A stretch of 64,000 nt of DNA. It comes from Kluyvera ascorbata_C (GTDB lineage: Bacteria; Pseudomonadota; Gammaproteobacteria; Enterobacterales; Enterobacteriaceae). The DNA is taken from assembly GCF_044197065.1 (NCBI RefSeq), contig NZ_JBIQOI010000011.1, forward strand, positions 76,511 to 140,510, in the 5' to 3' direction. The notes below the pieces were generated by a model. The model ran no database searches. It saw only the letters and a program-made list of their open reading frames with translations, and was not told where the DNA came from. Below are positions 40,864-49,864 of the stretch, piece by piece. Position numbers and translations under genes: made by a program. Positions within the stretch are counted from its first letter, which is position 1. Each line of letters starts with the position of its first letter.

Positions 40864-40896
40864 ATAACCCGGCTGATGGGCATCATACCGGGTTAT
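40864..40896 (-). terminator. Terminator of the nqr operon
   Basis: 9-bp inverted repeat ATAACCCGG / CCGGGTTAT directly after nqrM on the minus strand, followed by TTTAACG. No other gene follows in the operon. Confidence 0.75.
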
Positions 40897-40904
40897 CCGT
40901 CGAT

Positions 40905-41123
40905 TTACAGGATACGGTTCTGCTGGCGCTGTGCTTCCCGAGCCATGCGTTTTTTACGCGCATCACAGGGTTCAGGGCAATCGCATACCTTTTCCAACCC
41001 CAGCGATGAAATCCCCCCGCAGCTTCCCTGTAGGCTTTTCCGCTTGACCAGATAGCCAAGCGACATGCCGAAGATAACCAGCAAGAAAATGCAGAAGGTC
41101 GCCAGAAAGACCGTTAACATCAT
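40905..41123 (-). CDS. nqrM: NqrM, Na+-NQR maturation factor
   Basis: 72 residues with one membrane helix (TVFLATFCIFLLVIFGMSLG) and a Cys-rich cytoplasmic tail (GSCGGI, VCDCPEPC). NqrM proteins help deliver iron for the Fe site between NqrD and NqrE. The start overlaps the nqrF stop by one base. In many nqr operons apbE lies between nqrF and nqrM; here it is absent. Confidence 0.94.
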   Translation of the reverse strand: MMLTVFLATFCIFLLVIFGMSLGYLVKRKSLQGSCGGISSLGLEKVCDCPEPCDARKKRMAREAQRQQNRIL

Positions 41124-42346
41124 CAGCCTCCAAAGTCATCGAGCATGATGTTCTCATCCTCAACGCCCAGCTCTTTGAGCATTTTGATAACCGCCGCGTT
41201 CATCATTGGTGGCCCACACATATAGAATTCGCAATCTTCCGGTGCCGGGTGGTCACGCAGGTAGTTTTCATACAGGACGTTGTGAATAAAGCCAGTATAG
41301 CCCGTCCAGTTATCTTCCGGCAGCGCGTCAGAGAGCGCAATATGGAAGGTAAAGTTCGGGTTTTCTTGAGCCAGCTTTTCAAATTCGTCCTGGTAGAACA
41401 TTTCGCGCAGGGAACGCGCGCCGTACCAGAAGCTTATTTTGCGGTTGCTATGCAGGCGTTTAAGCTGGTCAAAGATATGCGAACGCATCGGTGCCATCCC
41501 CGCACCACCGCCGATAAATACCATTTCCGCCTCGGTCTCTTTGGCAAAGAATTCACCAAACGGACCAGAGATCGTCACCTTATCGCCCGCTTTCAGCGAC
41601 CAGATATACGAAGACATAATTCCCGGCGGAACGTCAGGCGCGGACGGCGGCGGCGTGGCGATACGCACGTTGAGCATGATAATGCCCTTTTCGTCCGGAT
41701 AGTTTGCCATCGAGTAGGCGCGCAGGGTCGGCTCTTTCACGTCGGAGACGTAGCGGAAGAGATTAAATTTATCCCAGTCACCGCGATATTCGTCCGGCAC
41801 GTCAAAGTCGGCGTAGGCCACTTTATGCGGTGGGCATTCAATCTGAATATAACCCCCAGCACGGAACGGCACGCTTTCGCCAGCAGGAATCGCGAGCTTC
41901 AACTCTTTAATAAACGTCGCTTTGTTATCGTTGGAGATAACTTCACATTCCCACTTCTTCACGCCAAACACTTCGTCCGGCAGTTCGATTTTCATGTCCT
42001 GGCGCACGGCAACCTGACAGGCCAGACGGCAGCCTTCTTTGGCTTCTCGCTTCGTAATATGCGAAAGCTCGGTCGGCAGAATGTCACCGCCGCCCTCTTT
42101 CACCTTTACCCGGCACTGCCCGCAGGAACCGCCGCCGCCACAGGCGGACGAGATAAAAATGCCGTTGCTGGAGAGCGTATTCAACAGCTTGTCGCCGGCT
42201 GGCGTTTTGATCTGCTTGTCGGCTTCGTTGTTGATTTCAATCACCACGTCGCCGGCGTTCACCAGCTTCGATTTGGCGAAGAGAATCAGCACCGACAGCA
42301 CCAGCACAATCAGCGTAAACATGGCTACGCCAAGTAATATTTCCAT
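41123..42346 (-). CDS. nqrF: NqrF, NADH-oxidising subunit of Na+-NQR
   Basis: 407 residues: an N-terminal membrane helix, a 2Fe-2S ferredoxin domain (SACGGGGSCGQCRV, later GCRLAC), then FAD- (LRAYSMANYP) and NADH-binding (FIGGGAGMAPMRSHIFDQL) domains. It takes electrons from NADH and passes them to the membrane subunits that pump Na+. Confidence 0.97.
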   Translation of the reverse strand: MEILLGVAMFTLIVLVLSVLILFAKSKLVNAGDVVIEINNEADKQIKTPAGDKLLNTLSSNGIFISSACGGGGSCGQCRVKVKEGGGDILPTELSHITKREAKEGCRLACQVAVRQDMKIELPDEVFGVKKWECEVISNDNKATFIKELKLAIPAGESVPFRAGGYIQIECPPHKVAYADFDVPDEYRGDWDKFNLFRYVSDVKEPTLRAYSMANYPDEKGIIMLNVRIATPPPSAPDVPPGIMSSYIWSLKAGDKVTISGPFGEFFAKETEAEMVFIGGGAGMAPMRSHIFDQLKRLHSNRKISFWYGARSLREMFYQDEFEKLAQENPNFTFHIALSDALPEDNWTGYTGFIHNVLYENYLRDHPAPEDCEFYMCGPPMMNAAVIKMLKELGVEDENIMLDDFGG

Positions 42347-42358
42347 AATTAACGGCCC

Positions 42359-42955
42359 TTATAGCTGCACACCGGAGAATGACATAAAACCAAGCGCCAT
42401 TAGTCCGGTGGTGATAAAGGTTATCCCTAAGCCGCGCAGTCCCGCAGGCACGTTTGAGTACTTCATCTTTTCGCGAATGCCCGCCATGGCAACAATCGCC
42501 AGCGTCCAGCCAATGCCGGAACCAAAGCCGTAGACGATAGACTCGCTGAAGTTATAGTCGCGCTGCACCATAAACGAGACGCCGCCGAAGATGGCGCAGT
42601 TCACCGCAATCAGCGGCAAGAAGATGCCGAGCGCGGTATAGAGCGACGGGAAGTACTTATCGAGGATCATCTCGAGGATCTGTACCAGCGCCGCAATCAC
42701 CCCGATAAAGGTGATGAAGTTCAGGAAGCTGAGGTCAACACCCTCAACCAGCGCACCGTCGCGCAGCACCAGGTTATAGACCAGGTTGTTGATAGGCACC
42801 GACAGCCCCAGCACAACCGTTACCGCAACGCCAAGGCCGAACGCGGTAGAAACTTTCTTCGACACCGCGAGGAAAGTACACATCCCCAGGAAGAAGGCCA
42901 GCGCCATGTTCTCAACAAACACTGCGCGGACAAACAGGCTAATGTAATGAGCCAT
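42359..42955 (-). CDS. nqrE: NqrE, membrane subunit of Na+-NQR
   Basis: 198 residues, six hydrophobic helices. The half-helix Cys motifs FLGMCTFLAV and VNCAIFGG form, with NqrD, the membrane-embedded Fe-S site. It is homologous to RnfA. Seven bases separate it from nqrD. Confidence 0.96.
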   Translation of the reverse strand: MAHYISLFVRAVFVENMALAFFLGMCTFLAVSKKVSTAFGLGVAVTVVLGLSVPINNLVYNLVLRDGALVEGVDLSFLNFITFIGVIAALVQILEMILDKYFPSLYTALGIFLPLIAVNCAIFGGVSFMVQRDYNFSESIVYGFGSGIGWTLAIVAMAGIREKMKYSNVPAGLRGLGITFITTGLMALGFMSFSGVQL

Positions 42956-42961
42956 AATCGG

Positions 42962-43600
42962 TTACTCCTTTTCCTGCTGTTCTGGCTTCCAGCTACGCAG
43001 CGCCCAGATCAGCAAACCGATAATGAAAAATGCGCTCGGCGCGAGCAGGAACAGACCATTTGGCTGATACCAGCCGCCGTTCTGCACCGTTTCCAGCACC
43101 GTGATACCGAACAGCTTGCCGCTGCCGATAAGCTCACGCAGGAAGCCGACAATCAGCAGGATAGCGCCGTAGCCCAGCCCGTTGCCGATGCCGTCCATAA
43201 AGCTCGCCAGCGGTGGAGACTTCATGGCGTAGGCTTCTGCGCGCCCCATCACGATACAGTTGGTGATAATCAGCCCAACGAATACCGAGAGCTGTTTAGA
43301 GGTTTCGTAAGCGAACGCGCGCAGCAGCTGGTCGACGACAATAACCAATGAAGCAATGATTGCCATCTGCACGATAATGCGCACGCTGTTCGGAATGTGG
43401 TGGCGGATCATCGAGATAAACATGCTCGAGAATGCCGTCACCAGCGTCACCGCAATGGTCATCACGAAAGCCGTTTCCAGCTTGGTGGTGACCGCCAGCG
43501 CCGAACAGACACCGAGCACCTGTAGCGCAATGGGGTTATTGGCGATAAGCGGGCCAACCAGCACGCGCTTCATCTCTTTCATATCACCCTGCTCAGCCAT
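42962..43600 (-). CDS. nqrD: NqrD, membrane subunit of Na+-NQR
   Basis: 212 residues, six helices. It carries NNPIALQVLGVCSALAVT and TNCIVMGRAEAYAM, the paired Cys motifs matching those of NqrE. It is homologous to RnfE. The start lies 8 bases inside nqrC. Confidence 0.96.
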   Translation of the reverse strand: MAEQGDMKEMKRVLVGPLIANNPIALQVLGVCSALAVTTKLETAFVMTIAVTLVTAFSSMFISMIRHHIPNSVRIIVQMAIIASLVIVVDQLLRAFAYETSKQLSVFVGLIITNCIVMGRAEAYAMKSPPLASFMDGIGNGLGYGAILLIVGFLRELIGSGKLFGITVLETVQNGGWYQPNGLFLLAPSAFFIIGLLIWALRSWKPEQQEKE

Positions 43601-44387
43601 GGTTCAGCCCTCCTTCACGCACCTGCTTCAGGAACGGGCCAAAGCCCATTTCACCCATCCAGAACTCAAAGCTATGCTGTACTCCGTTAGACGTGAGCGT
43701 TGCCCCGGAGAGACCGTCAACGGCATAGAGATCGCCCTGCGGTGCCGCGCCTTTCATCACCCGCAGCGCCGGTTTACCGTTATCATCCACCACGCGTTTT
43801 CCCACAAACTGCGCGCGCCAGTTCGGGTTTTCAATTTCACCGCCAAGGCCCGGGGTTTCCCCCTGGTCGTAATAGGTAATGCCACGGATGGTGCGACCGT
43901 CAGTATCCAGCGCCACAAAGGCGTACATCATCGACCACAGACCGTTTCCGTACACCGGCAGAACCATCTCCTGCACCTTCTGCTGTTCATCTTTAATAAG
44001 ATAAATTTCCACTACGTTACTGCGACGGCGAATGCCCGCAGGGTCTTCGCTGGAGGTCAGCTCAATGCTTTGTGCAGGGTCTTTCAGCGCCTGACTTTGG
44101 TTAAACTTCGCCGGGTCTTTGTCGAGGATAGCGCCGCTTTTCAAATCGACCAGTCTAGGTACCACGCGGGATGCGAACACATCAGCCACATCGTCTGCTG
44201 ACATTTTGTCGTGCATCAATCCCGCCACCGCCAGGATATTGCGCTGTTTATCCAGCGCGCGCTGCTCCTGCTGGCGTGGTTTCAACCCAACGGCGGAGCC
44301 CGCCACGACGATAGAGCAGACCAGGCAAAGCACCAGCACCACCAGCAGCGTTTTGCCGATGCTATCGTTACTTTTGTTTTCAGCCAC
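43593..44387 (-). CDS. nqrC: NqrC, covalent-FMN subunit of Na+-NQR
   Basis: 264 residues, one N-terminal membrane helix (TLLVVLVLCLVCSIVVAG) and a periplasmic FMN domain. The flavinylation site DGLSGATLT is intact; ApbE attaches FMN to the last Thr of this motif. It overlaps nqrB by 8 bases. Confidence 0.96.
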   Translation of the reverse strand: MAENKSNDSIGKTLLVVLVLCLVCSIVVAGSAVGLKPRQQEQRALDKQRNILAVAGLMHDKMSADDVADVFASRVVPRLVDLKSGAILDKDPAKFNQSQALKDPAQSIELTSSEDPAGIRRRSNVVEIYLIKDEQQKVQEMVLPVYGNGLWSMMYAFVALDTDGRTIRGITYYDQGETPGLGGEIENPNWRAQFVGKRVVDDNGKPALRVMKGAAPQGDLYAVDGLSGATLTSNGVQHSFEFWMGEMGFGPFLKQVREGGLNHG

Positions 44388-45618
44388 GCGACTTCCTCCG
44401 CTTTATGTTGGCCTGCACCACCAGGTAATCAAAGAGCGGCGCAAAGAGGTTGGCGAACAGAATCGCCAGCATCATCCCTTCCGGATAGGCGGGGTTAACC
44501 ACGCGGATTAACACGCACATCACGCCGATAAGCGCCCCGTAGCACCACTTTCCTTTATCAGTAAACGAGGCGGAAACCGGGTCGGTTGCCATAAACATCA
44601 TGCCGAAGGCAAAACCACCCAGTACCAAATGCCAGTACCACGGCATGGCGAACATCGGGTTGGTATCGGAACCAATCAGGTTAAACAGTGTGGCGCAGGC
44701 CATCATGCCGAGCATCACGCCGGCAACGATGCGCCAGGAGGCGACACGGCCAAAGATAATCAGCGCTCCGCCAAGCAGAATCATCAGCGTCGAGACTTCA
44801 CCAATTGAGCCCGGGATATTGCCGATAAAGGCATCCATCCAGCTCACCGGCTGGCCGGTCACGACGTTAACCAGCGACTCACCGCCGTGGCTTGCCCACT
44901 GGGAGAGCGGCGTGGCACCGGAGAAGCCGTCGGCCGCCGTCCAGACTAAATCGCCGGAGATTTGCGCCGGATAGGCAAAGAACAAGAAGGCGCGCCCCGC
45001 CAACGCCGGGTTAAGGAAGTTGCGCCCGGTACCGCCAAATATCTCTTTGGCAATCACCACGCCAAAAGTGATCCCCAGAGCGGCCTGCCACAGTGGCATG
45101 GTTGGCGGGACAATCAGCGCGAACAAAATCGAGGTGACGAAGAAGCCTTCGTTGATCTCATGCTTGCGCACGATAGAAAACAGCACTTCCCAGAAGCCGC
45201 CCACCAGGAAGACCACCGCGTAGATAGGCACAAAGAACACCGCGCCGAGCATCATCATGCTGAACCAGCCAGCATCTGGCGCGAAACTCACGCCCAGCGC
45301 CTGCGCCACGCTGTAGTGCCAGTTTCCGGCAATCACCTGCTGGAGCTGTTCAGCACCGTAGAGCTTGTGCAGCGCCGGAATGGTCTGCAGACCGACGTTG
45401 TACATCCCCCAGAACATCGCCGGGAAAACGGCGAACCAGACGAGGATCATCATACGTTTCAGGTCGATAGCATCACGAACGTGCGCCGCACCCTTTGTGA
45501 CGTGTCCCGGCGTGTAGAGCAGCGTTGCCGTTGCTTCATACAGCGGGTAGTACTTTTCAAGCTTGCCGCCCTGCGTGAAGTGCGGCTCAACTTTTTCTAA
45601 TAGCTGTTTTAAGCCCAT
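44380..45618 (-). CDS. nqrB: NqrB, main Na+-channel subunit of Na+-NQR
   Basis: 412 residues from ATG 45618; a GTG one codon earlier is possible. About ten membrane helices, and the FMN attachment site DGFSGATPLSQW is present. It holds riboflavin and FMN and forms the ion path. It starts 3 bases after the nqrA stop. Confidence 0.96.
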   Translation of the reverse strand: MGLKQLLEKVEPHFTQGGKLEKYYPLYEATATLLYTPGHVTKGAAHVRDAIDLKRMMILVWFAVFPAMFWGMYNVGLQTIPALHKLYGAEQLQQVIAGNWHYSVAQALGVSFAPDAGWFSMMMLGAVFFVPIYAVVFLVGGFWEVLFSIVRKHEINEGFFVTSILFALIVPPTMPLWQAALGITFGVVIAKEIFGGTGRNFLNPALAGRAFLFFAYPAQISGDLVWTAADGFSGATPLSQWASHGGESLVNVVTGQPVSWMDAFIGNIPGSIGEVSTLMILLGGALIIFGRVASWRIVAGVMLGMMACATLFNLIGSDTNPMFAMPWYWHLVLGGFAFGMMFMATDPVSASFTDKGKWCYGALIGVMCVLIRVVNPAYPEGMMLAILFANLFAPLFDYLVVQANIKRRKSRG

Positions 45619-45621
45619 CAC

Positions 45622-46965
45622 TTAGCCTTCCTGCTCAATTTGCGTTAATACATGGCGTAATACCGGTCCGTATTCGTATTTCCCTGGACAAACATAGGTA
45701 CACAGCGCCAGATCCTCTTCATCAAGCTCCAGACAGCCCAGTGCCTGGGCACTATCGGTATCGCCTGCCAGCAGGTCACGCAGCAGGACGGTTGGCAGGA
45801 TATCCAGCGGCATCACCCGCTCGTAGCTGCCGATTGGGACCATCGCGCGTTCGCCGCCGTGGGTATCGGTGGAGAGGTTGAACAGCTTTTTCTTGAGGAA
45901 GTGGCCAAGCGTGGTGCGGGTGATGGAGAACTTATCCCGTCCCGGCGCGACCCAGCCCAGCAGCTCTTTGTCGCGCCCTTCTTTCAGCACGCTCACCTGC
46001 AGGTGGAAGCGCCCCAAGAAGGCATGCGGCCCGACGGCCTGCGTGCCATTCAGGACGGAACCGGAGATAACACGGTTTTCGCCGTCGTGGAGTTCGCCCA
46101 CCAGCATGGCGTCGAGGTCCGCGCCAAGACGGGTGCGCAGCAGGCGCGGCTGTTTCACCTGCGGGCCACCGAGCGCAATAATGCGTTCGGTCCAGAGCAC
46201 GCCGTCGAGGAACAGTTTGCCGTAGGCGATAACATCCTGATAGTTCAGGTGCCACACCTGTTTGTTCAGGCTCACCGGCTCCAGGAAATGAATGTGAGTA
46301 CCCACTAGCCCAGCAGGATGCGGGCCAGTGAACTGGTTAAAGGTCACCTGTCCCTGAGGATGCCCACCCAGTTTCCCGCCGCTGCCCTGGCAGACATGCA
46401 CTCTGCCGTCGGTCAGGCGCGTCAGCACGGTCAGACCGGCGTTAAAAGCGTCGCGCTGGGCGAGTATAATCGGCTGCGGGTCGGCAGCCAGCGGGTTGGT
46501 GTCCATCGCAGTGACAAAAATAGCCACGGGTTCGGCACCCGGCGCAGGCGTCTTGCTGAAAGGACGCGTACGCATCGCGGTCCACAGACCGGAATCAATC
46601 AGCTGTGCGGTAACCGTTTCACGCGACAACGTTGCTAGCTCATCGGGCGCGTAGGCGTTAAAGGTCACGGCATCATCGCCGTCAATATCGATAACAACAG
46701 ATTGCAGCACCCGACGCTCACCGCGATGGATGGCGCTGACAATGCCGCTGGCCGGCGCGGTAAAACGCACACCGGTGATCTTTTTATCTTCGAAAAGCAG
46801 CTGCCCTTTGGCGACTCTGTCGCCTTCTTTGACCGCCATTGATGGGCGAAGCCCGATATATTCTTCACCTTTCACCGCGACACGCGTGACCGCCACATCA
46901 TCAATGCGTTGCCCATCAGGCTGGCCAGCGATAGGCAGATCGAGGCCTTTGGTTATTTTAATCAT
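45622..46965 (-). CDS. nqrA: NqrA, soluble subunit of Na+-NQR
   Basis: 447 residues, no membrane helix. N-terminal MIKITKGLDLPIAGQPDG and the GSYERVMPLDILPTVLLRDL block near the C-terminus are typical. It is a cytoplasmic subunit of the sodium pump. First gene of the nqrABCDEF-nqrM operon. Confidence 0.97.
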   Translation of the reverse strand: MIKITKGLDLPIAGQPDGQRIDDVAVTRVAVKGEEYIGLRPSMAVKEGDRVAKGQLLFEDKKITGVRFTAPASGIVSAIHRGERRVLQSVVIDIDGDDAVTFNAYAPDELATLSRETVTAQLIDSGLWTAMRTRPFSKTPAPGAEPVAIFVTAMDTNPLAADPQPIILAQRDAFNAGLTVLTRLTDGRVHVCQGSGGKLGGHPQGQVTFNQFTGPHPAGLVGTHIHFLEPVSLNKQVWHLNYQDVIAYGKLFLDGVLWTERIIALGGPQVKQPRLLRTRLGADLDAMLVGELHDGENRVISGSVLNGTQAVGPHAFLGRFHLQVSVLKEGRDKELLGWVAPGRDKFSITRTTLGHFLKKKLFNLSTDTHGGERAMVPIGSYERVMPLDILPTVLLRDLLAGDTDSAQALGCLELDEEDLALCTYVCPGKYEYGPVLRHVLTQIEQEG

Positions 46966-47524
46966 ACAGTTCGCAGGTATCCGTTAACGACGGCATCAGT
47001 TAGAAGCTGAAGCCAGCGTTTTGGTTAACGAAACAAAAGAAAGGAGTAAAACCTGAAACCCAATGACCATCCGTGATTGGGCATATGAGAGATTGAAGCA
47101 TCCTTTCTTACGCTGTTTTGAGAGTTAATACATTCACCATTCAAATGGGAATCCGTTTACCCAATCTTTTCTAGAATGATTCAGTAACGAAAGTTTACCA
47201 TTTTCTCTTTCTTCGATGCAGCAGTTCTGCTTTTGAAGCCGCTAAATTGCGAGCCGATACGCAAAGTGAACGTGTTTCAGATAAAGATAGCTAGTGAATC
47301 ATCGGCTTATCCTACACTCTCTGTAGCTAATGCTGCCTGGCAGGGAAACAGCACAACGCACCGGGTTCAGGCGAGAATGCATTATGAAATGGTAAACGCT
47401 TACCATCCCTCTTGCGAAAAAATGCGGTGGTGCTAAGGTGAGCGCACAAAAAACAGATTTGTCTGCTTTTTTCTCTCTGTTGCCTTCCTGGCATGTTGTT
47501 ATCTTTTATCAAGGAACAAGTAGT
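46966..47524. other. Intergenic region between divergent nqrA and dpaA
   Basis: About 560 bases, presumably carrying promoters for nqrA (minus) and dpaA (plus). The only frame of note, a 67-codon one at 47233-47436, lacks a convincing ribosome site and family. I saw no strong operator or repeat, only a weak short hairpin followed by T near 47447-47470. Confidence 0.55.
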
Positions 47525-48265
47525 ATGCGCAAAATCGCATTTGTTATTGCGATGCTTTTGATGCCGTGCGTTTCGTTTGCTGGGTTATTAAGCAGCAACA
47601 CGCCAACGACGCCTGTCAGCAAAGAATATAAGCAGCAAATGATGGGCTCGCCGGTTTACATCCAAATCTTCAAAGAAGAGCGCACGCTCGATCTCTTCGT
47701 CAAGATGGGTGAGACCTACCAACTCCTCGATAGCTATAAGATCTGCAACTACTCAGGCGGCCTGGGGCCGAAGCAGCGTCAGGGCGACTTTAAAAGTCCT
47801 GAAGGGTTTTATTCGGTGCAGCGCAGCCAGTTGAAGCCGGATAGTCGCTTCTATAAAGCGATTAATATTGGTTTCCCGAATGCCTATGACCGTTCTCACG
47901 GTTATGAAGGGAAATACCTGATGATTCACGGTGCATGTGTGTCGATTGGCTGCTATGCCATGACCGACTCCGGTATTGATGAGATCTTCCAGTTCGTGAC
48001 CGCGGCGTTAGTCTTCGGTCAGTCGAGCGTTGAAGTCAGCATCTATCCGTTCCGCATGACAGACGCCAACATGCAGCGTCATAAATATTCCTACTACAAC
48101 GATTTTTGGCAGCAGTTGAAGCCGGGCTACGACTACTTCCAGCAGACGCATAAGCCGCCGATGGTGTCGGTCGTTGATGGGCGTTATGTGGTAAGCAAGC
48201 CGCTGAGCCACGAAGTGGTTCAGCCGCAGCTGGCCTCAAACTATACGCTCCCCGAGACAAAATAA
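47525..48265 (+). CDS. dpaA: DpaA (YafK), LD-transpeptidase-fold enzyme releasing Braun lipoprotein from peptidoglycan
   Basis: 246 residues from ATG 47525 (AAGGAA upstream), the same as E. coli YafK. Signal peptide IAMLLMPCVSFA, then a YkuD domain with catalytic HGACVSIGCYAMT. E. coli DpaA cuts the Lpp-peptidoglycan bond. Its last 30 bases overlap yafJ on the other strand. Confidence 0.94.
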   Translation: MRKIAFVIAMLLMPCVSFAGLLSSNTPTTPVSKEYKQQMMGSPVYIQIFKEERTLDLFVKMGETYQLLDSYKICNYSGGLGPKQRQGDFKSPEGFYSVQRSQLKPDSRFYKAINIGFPNAYDRSHGYEGKYLMIHGACVSIGCYAMTDSGIDEIFQFVTAALVFGQSSVEVSIYPFRMTDANMQRHKYSYYNDFWQQLKPGYDYFQQTHKPPMVSVVDGRYVVSKPLSHEVVQPQLASNYTLPETK

Positions 48266-49003
48266 GCGCCATTCGCCTGGCATAACCTTGTGCCAGGTTT
48301 CATTCCCCGTCAGCGGTTGGGTTGCTATTACAGTCACCACATCGTTGGCGGTGGTCTCTTGCTGAAAATCAATTTCCACGTCTCTATCCAGAAGCTTCGC
48401 CACACCAAACGGCGCACGGCGGGTTATCCAGTACAGGTTGGTTGAGCAGAACGCCATAACGTAACGGCCATCTGACAGCAGCATGTTAAACACGCCCTTT
48501 TCGCGCAGTTCATCCGCCAGCGAGGCGATGTATTTAAAGACCGCCTGCATATTGCCCGGCGTGCGTGGATAGCGCTCGGTGAGCTTGTGCAACAACCAGC
48601 AGAAGGCTTTTTCACTGTCGGTTTCCCCGACCGGGCGGAACTGCCCCGTCTCCAGTGATTTATAGCCGGTAAGCTGCCCGTTGTGGGCGTAGGTCCAGTT
48701 GCGCCCCCAGAGTTCGCGGGTAAACGGGTGGGTATTCTCCAGCGCCACCATTCCGCGATTCGCCTGGCGAATATGCGCAATGACGGAGCAGGACTTAATG
48801 GGATAGTCCTGCACCAGTTTCGCGATAGGAGATTGATAGCTCGGCTGCGGATCTTTGAACGTGCGACAGCCTTTGCCTTCGTAGAAGGTAATTCCCCAGC
48901 CGTCTTTATGCGGCCCGGTGCCTCCACCGCGCTGGACCAGCCCGGTAAAACTGAAGCAGATATCGGTTGGCACATTGGCGCTCATCCCGAGCAGTTCGCA
49001 CAT
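48236..49003 (-). CDS. yafJ: YafJ, class II glutamine amidotransferase-type protein
   Basis: 255 residues from ATG 49003, so that the catalytic Cys is residue 2 (MCELLGMSANVPTDICFSF), as required for an N-terminal nucleophile fold. HIRQANRG and AHNGQL are family motifs. The acceptor substrate is unknown. Confidence 0.93.
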   Translation of the reverse strand: MCELLGMSANVPTDICFSFTGLVQRGGGTGPHKDGWGITFYEGKGCRTFKDPQPSYQSPIAKLVQDYPIKSCSVIAHIRQANRGMVALENTHPFTRELWGRNWTYAHNGQLTGYKSLETGQFRPVGETDSEKAFCWLLHKLTERYPRTPGNMQAVFKYIASLADELREKGVFNMLLSDGRYVMAFCSTNLYWITRRAPFGVAKLLDRDVEIDFQQETTANDVVTVIATQPLTGNETWHKVMPGEWRLFCLGERIV

Positions 49004-49044
49004 ATCACACCCCCACAGCAATCGGGGCCGGAGCCCCGTGAAAC

Positions 49045-49626
49045 TTAAGCTTTAGCCATCTCTTTTTCGATCAGCATAATCAGGATATGAATCACTTTAA
49101 TGTGAATTTCCTGAACGCGGTCAGCGTAGCCAAAGTGCGGTACGCGAATTTCGATGTCCGCGGAGCCCGCCATTTTGCCACCGTCTTTACCGGTCAGCGT
49201 AATCACTTTCATCCCTTGCGCACGAGCCGCTTCAATCGCTTTGATCACGTTAGCGGAGTTACCCGAGGTAGAGATACCCAGCAGCACGTCACCCGCACGA
49301 CCCACGGATTCCACGTAACGAGAGAACACATATTCATAACCGAAATCATTACTCACGCAGGAGAGATGGCTGACGTCGGAAATCGCAATCGCCGGGTAGC
49401 CCGGGCGGTTTTCACGATAGCGGCCCGTCAGCTCTTCTGCGAAGTGCATCGCATCGCAATGAGAACCACCGTTGCCGCAGGAGAGCACTTTACCGCCGGC
49501 TTTGAAGCTGTCTGCCAGCAGGACTGCTGCGCGCTGAATGGCATGGATGTTGGCTTCATCCTTGAGGAAGTTTGCCAGCGTATCGGCCGCTTCATTCAGT
49601 TCGTTACGAATAAGATCCTGGTACAT
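49045..49626 (-). CDS. gmhA: GmhA, sedoheptulose-7-phosphate isomerase
   Basis: 193 residues with a SIS domain (LSCGNGGSHCDAMHFAEELT, ISTSGNSANVIKAIEAA). First step of ADP-heptose synthesis for the LPS core. E. coli synteny with yafJ and fadE is kept. Its product could also supply heptose to the GT9-containing protein at 23.5-25.7 kb, but this is speculation. Confidence 0.97.
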   Translation of the reverse strand: MYQDLIRNELNEAADTLANFLKDEANIHAIQRAAVLLADSFKAGGKVLSCGNGGSHCDAMHFAEELTGRYRENRPGYPAIAISDVSHLSCVSNDFGYEYVFSRYVESVGRAGDVLLGISTSGNSANVIKAIEAARAQGMKVITLTGKDGGKMAGSADIEIRVPHFGYADRVQEIHIKVIHILIMLIEKEMAKA

Positions 49627-49826
49627 GAGGATAATCCTTCAGCATTAATAAAATTGTCATCGCTAGTGTACCGGATAGCGCCAGCCCAGAGAAGCAAGCA
49701 CGAATCTATTCACCAGATGTTTGGATTTTTAGTGCGCTAAAAAGAAGCAACAATGTGAGCGAGGTTGTAATTATTTTGTAAACACATTGCTAAATAAAAA
49801 CGGTTCAACTACAACCATATCATCAC

Positions 49827-49843
49827 AAGTGGTCAGACCTCCT
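49827..49843 (+). promoter_or_regulatory. FadR operator upstream of fadE
   Basis: AAGTGGTCAGACCTCCT: the core TGGTCAGACCT matches the FadR consensus (AACTGGTCNGACNTGTT) closely. It lies 22 bases before the fadE ATG, where FadR binding blocks transcription until long-chain acyl-CoA is present. It also shows that the longer frame starting at 49787 is not the real start. Confidence 0.85.
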
Positions 49844-49864
49844 ACAAGACAGGGGCATTTCTCT

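Noticed and set aside
47233..47436. 67-codon open frame between nqrA and dpaA
   Set aside because: No convincing ribosome site or family; probably chance in a promoter region.
48236..48265. 30-base antisense overlap of dpaA and yafJ as a regulatory element
   Set aside because: Both stop regions match their E. coli counterparts closely; short convergent overlaps are common and nothing points to control.
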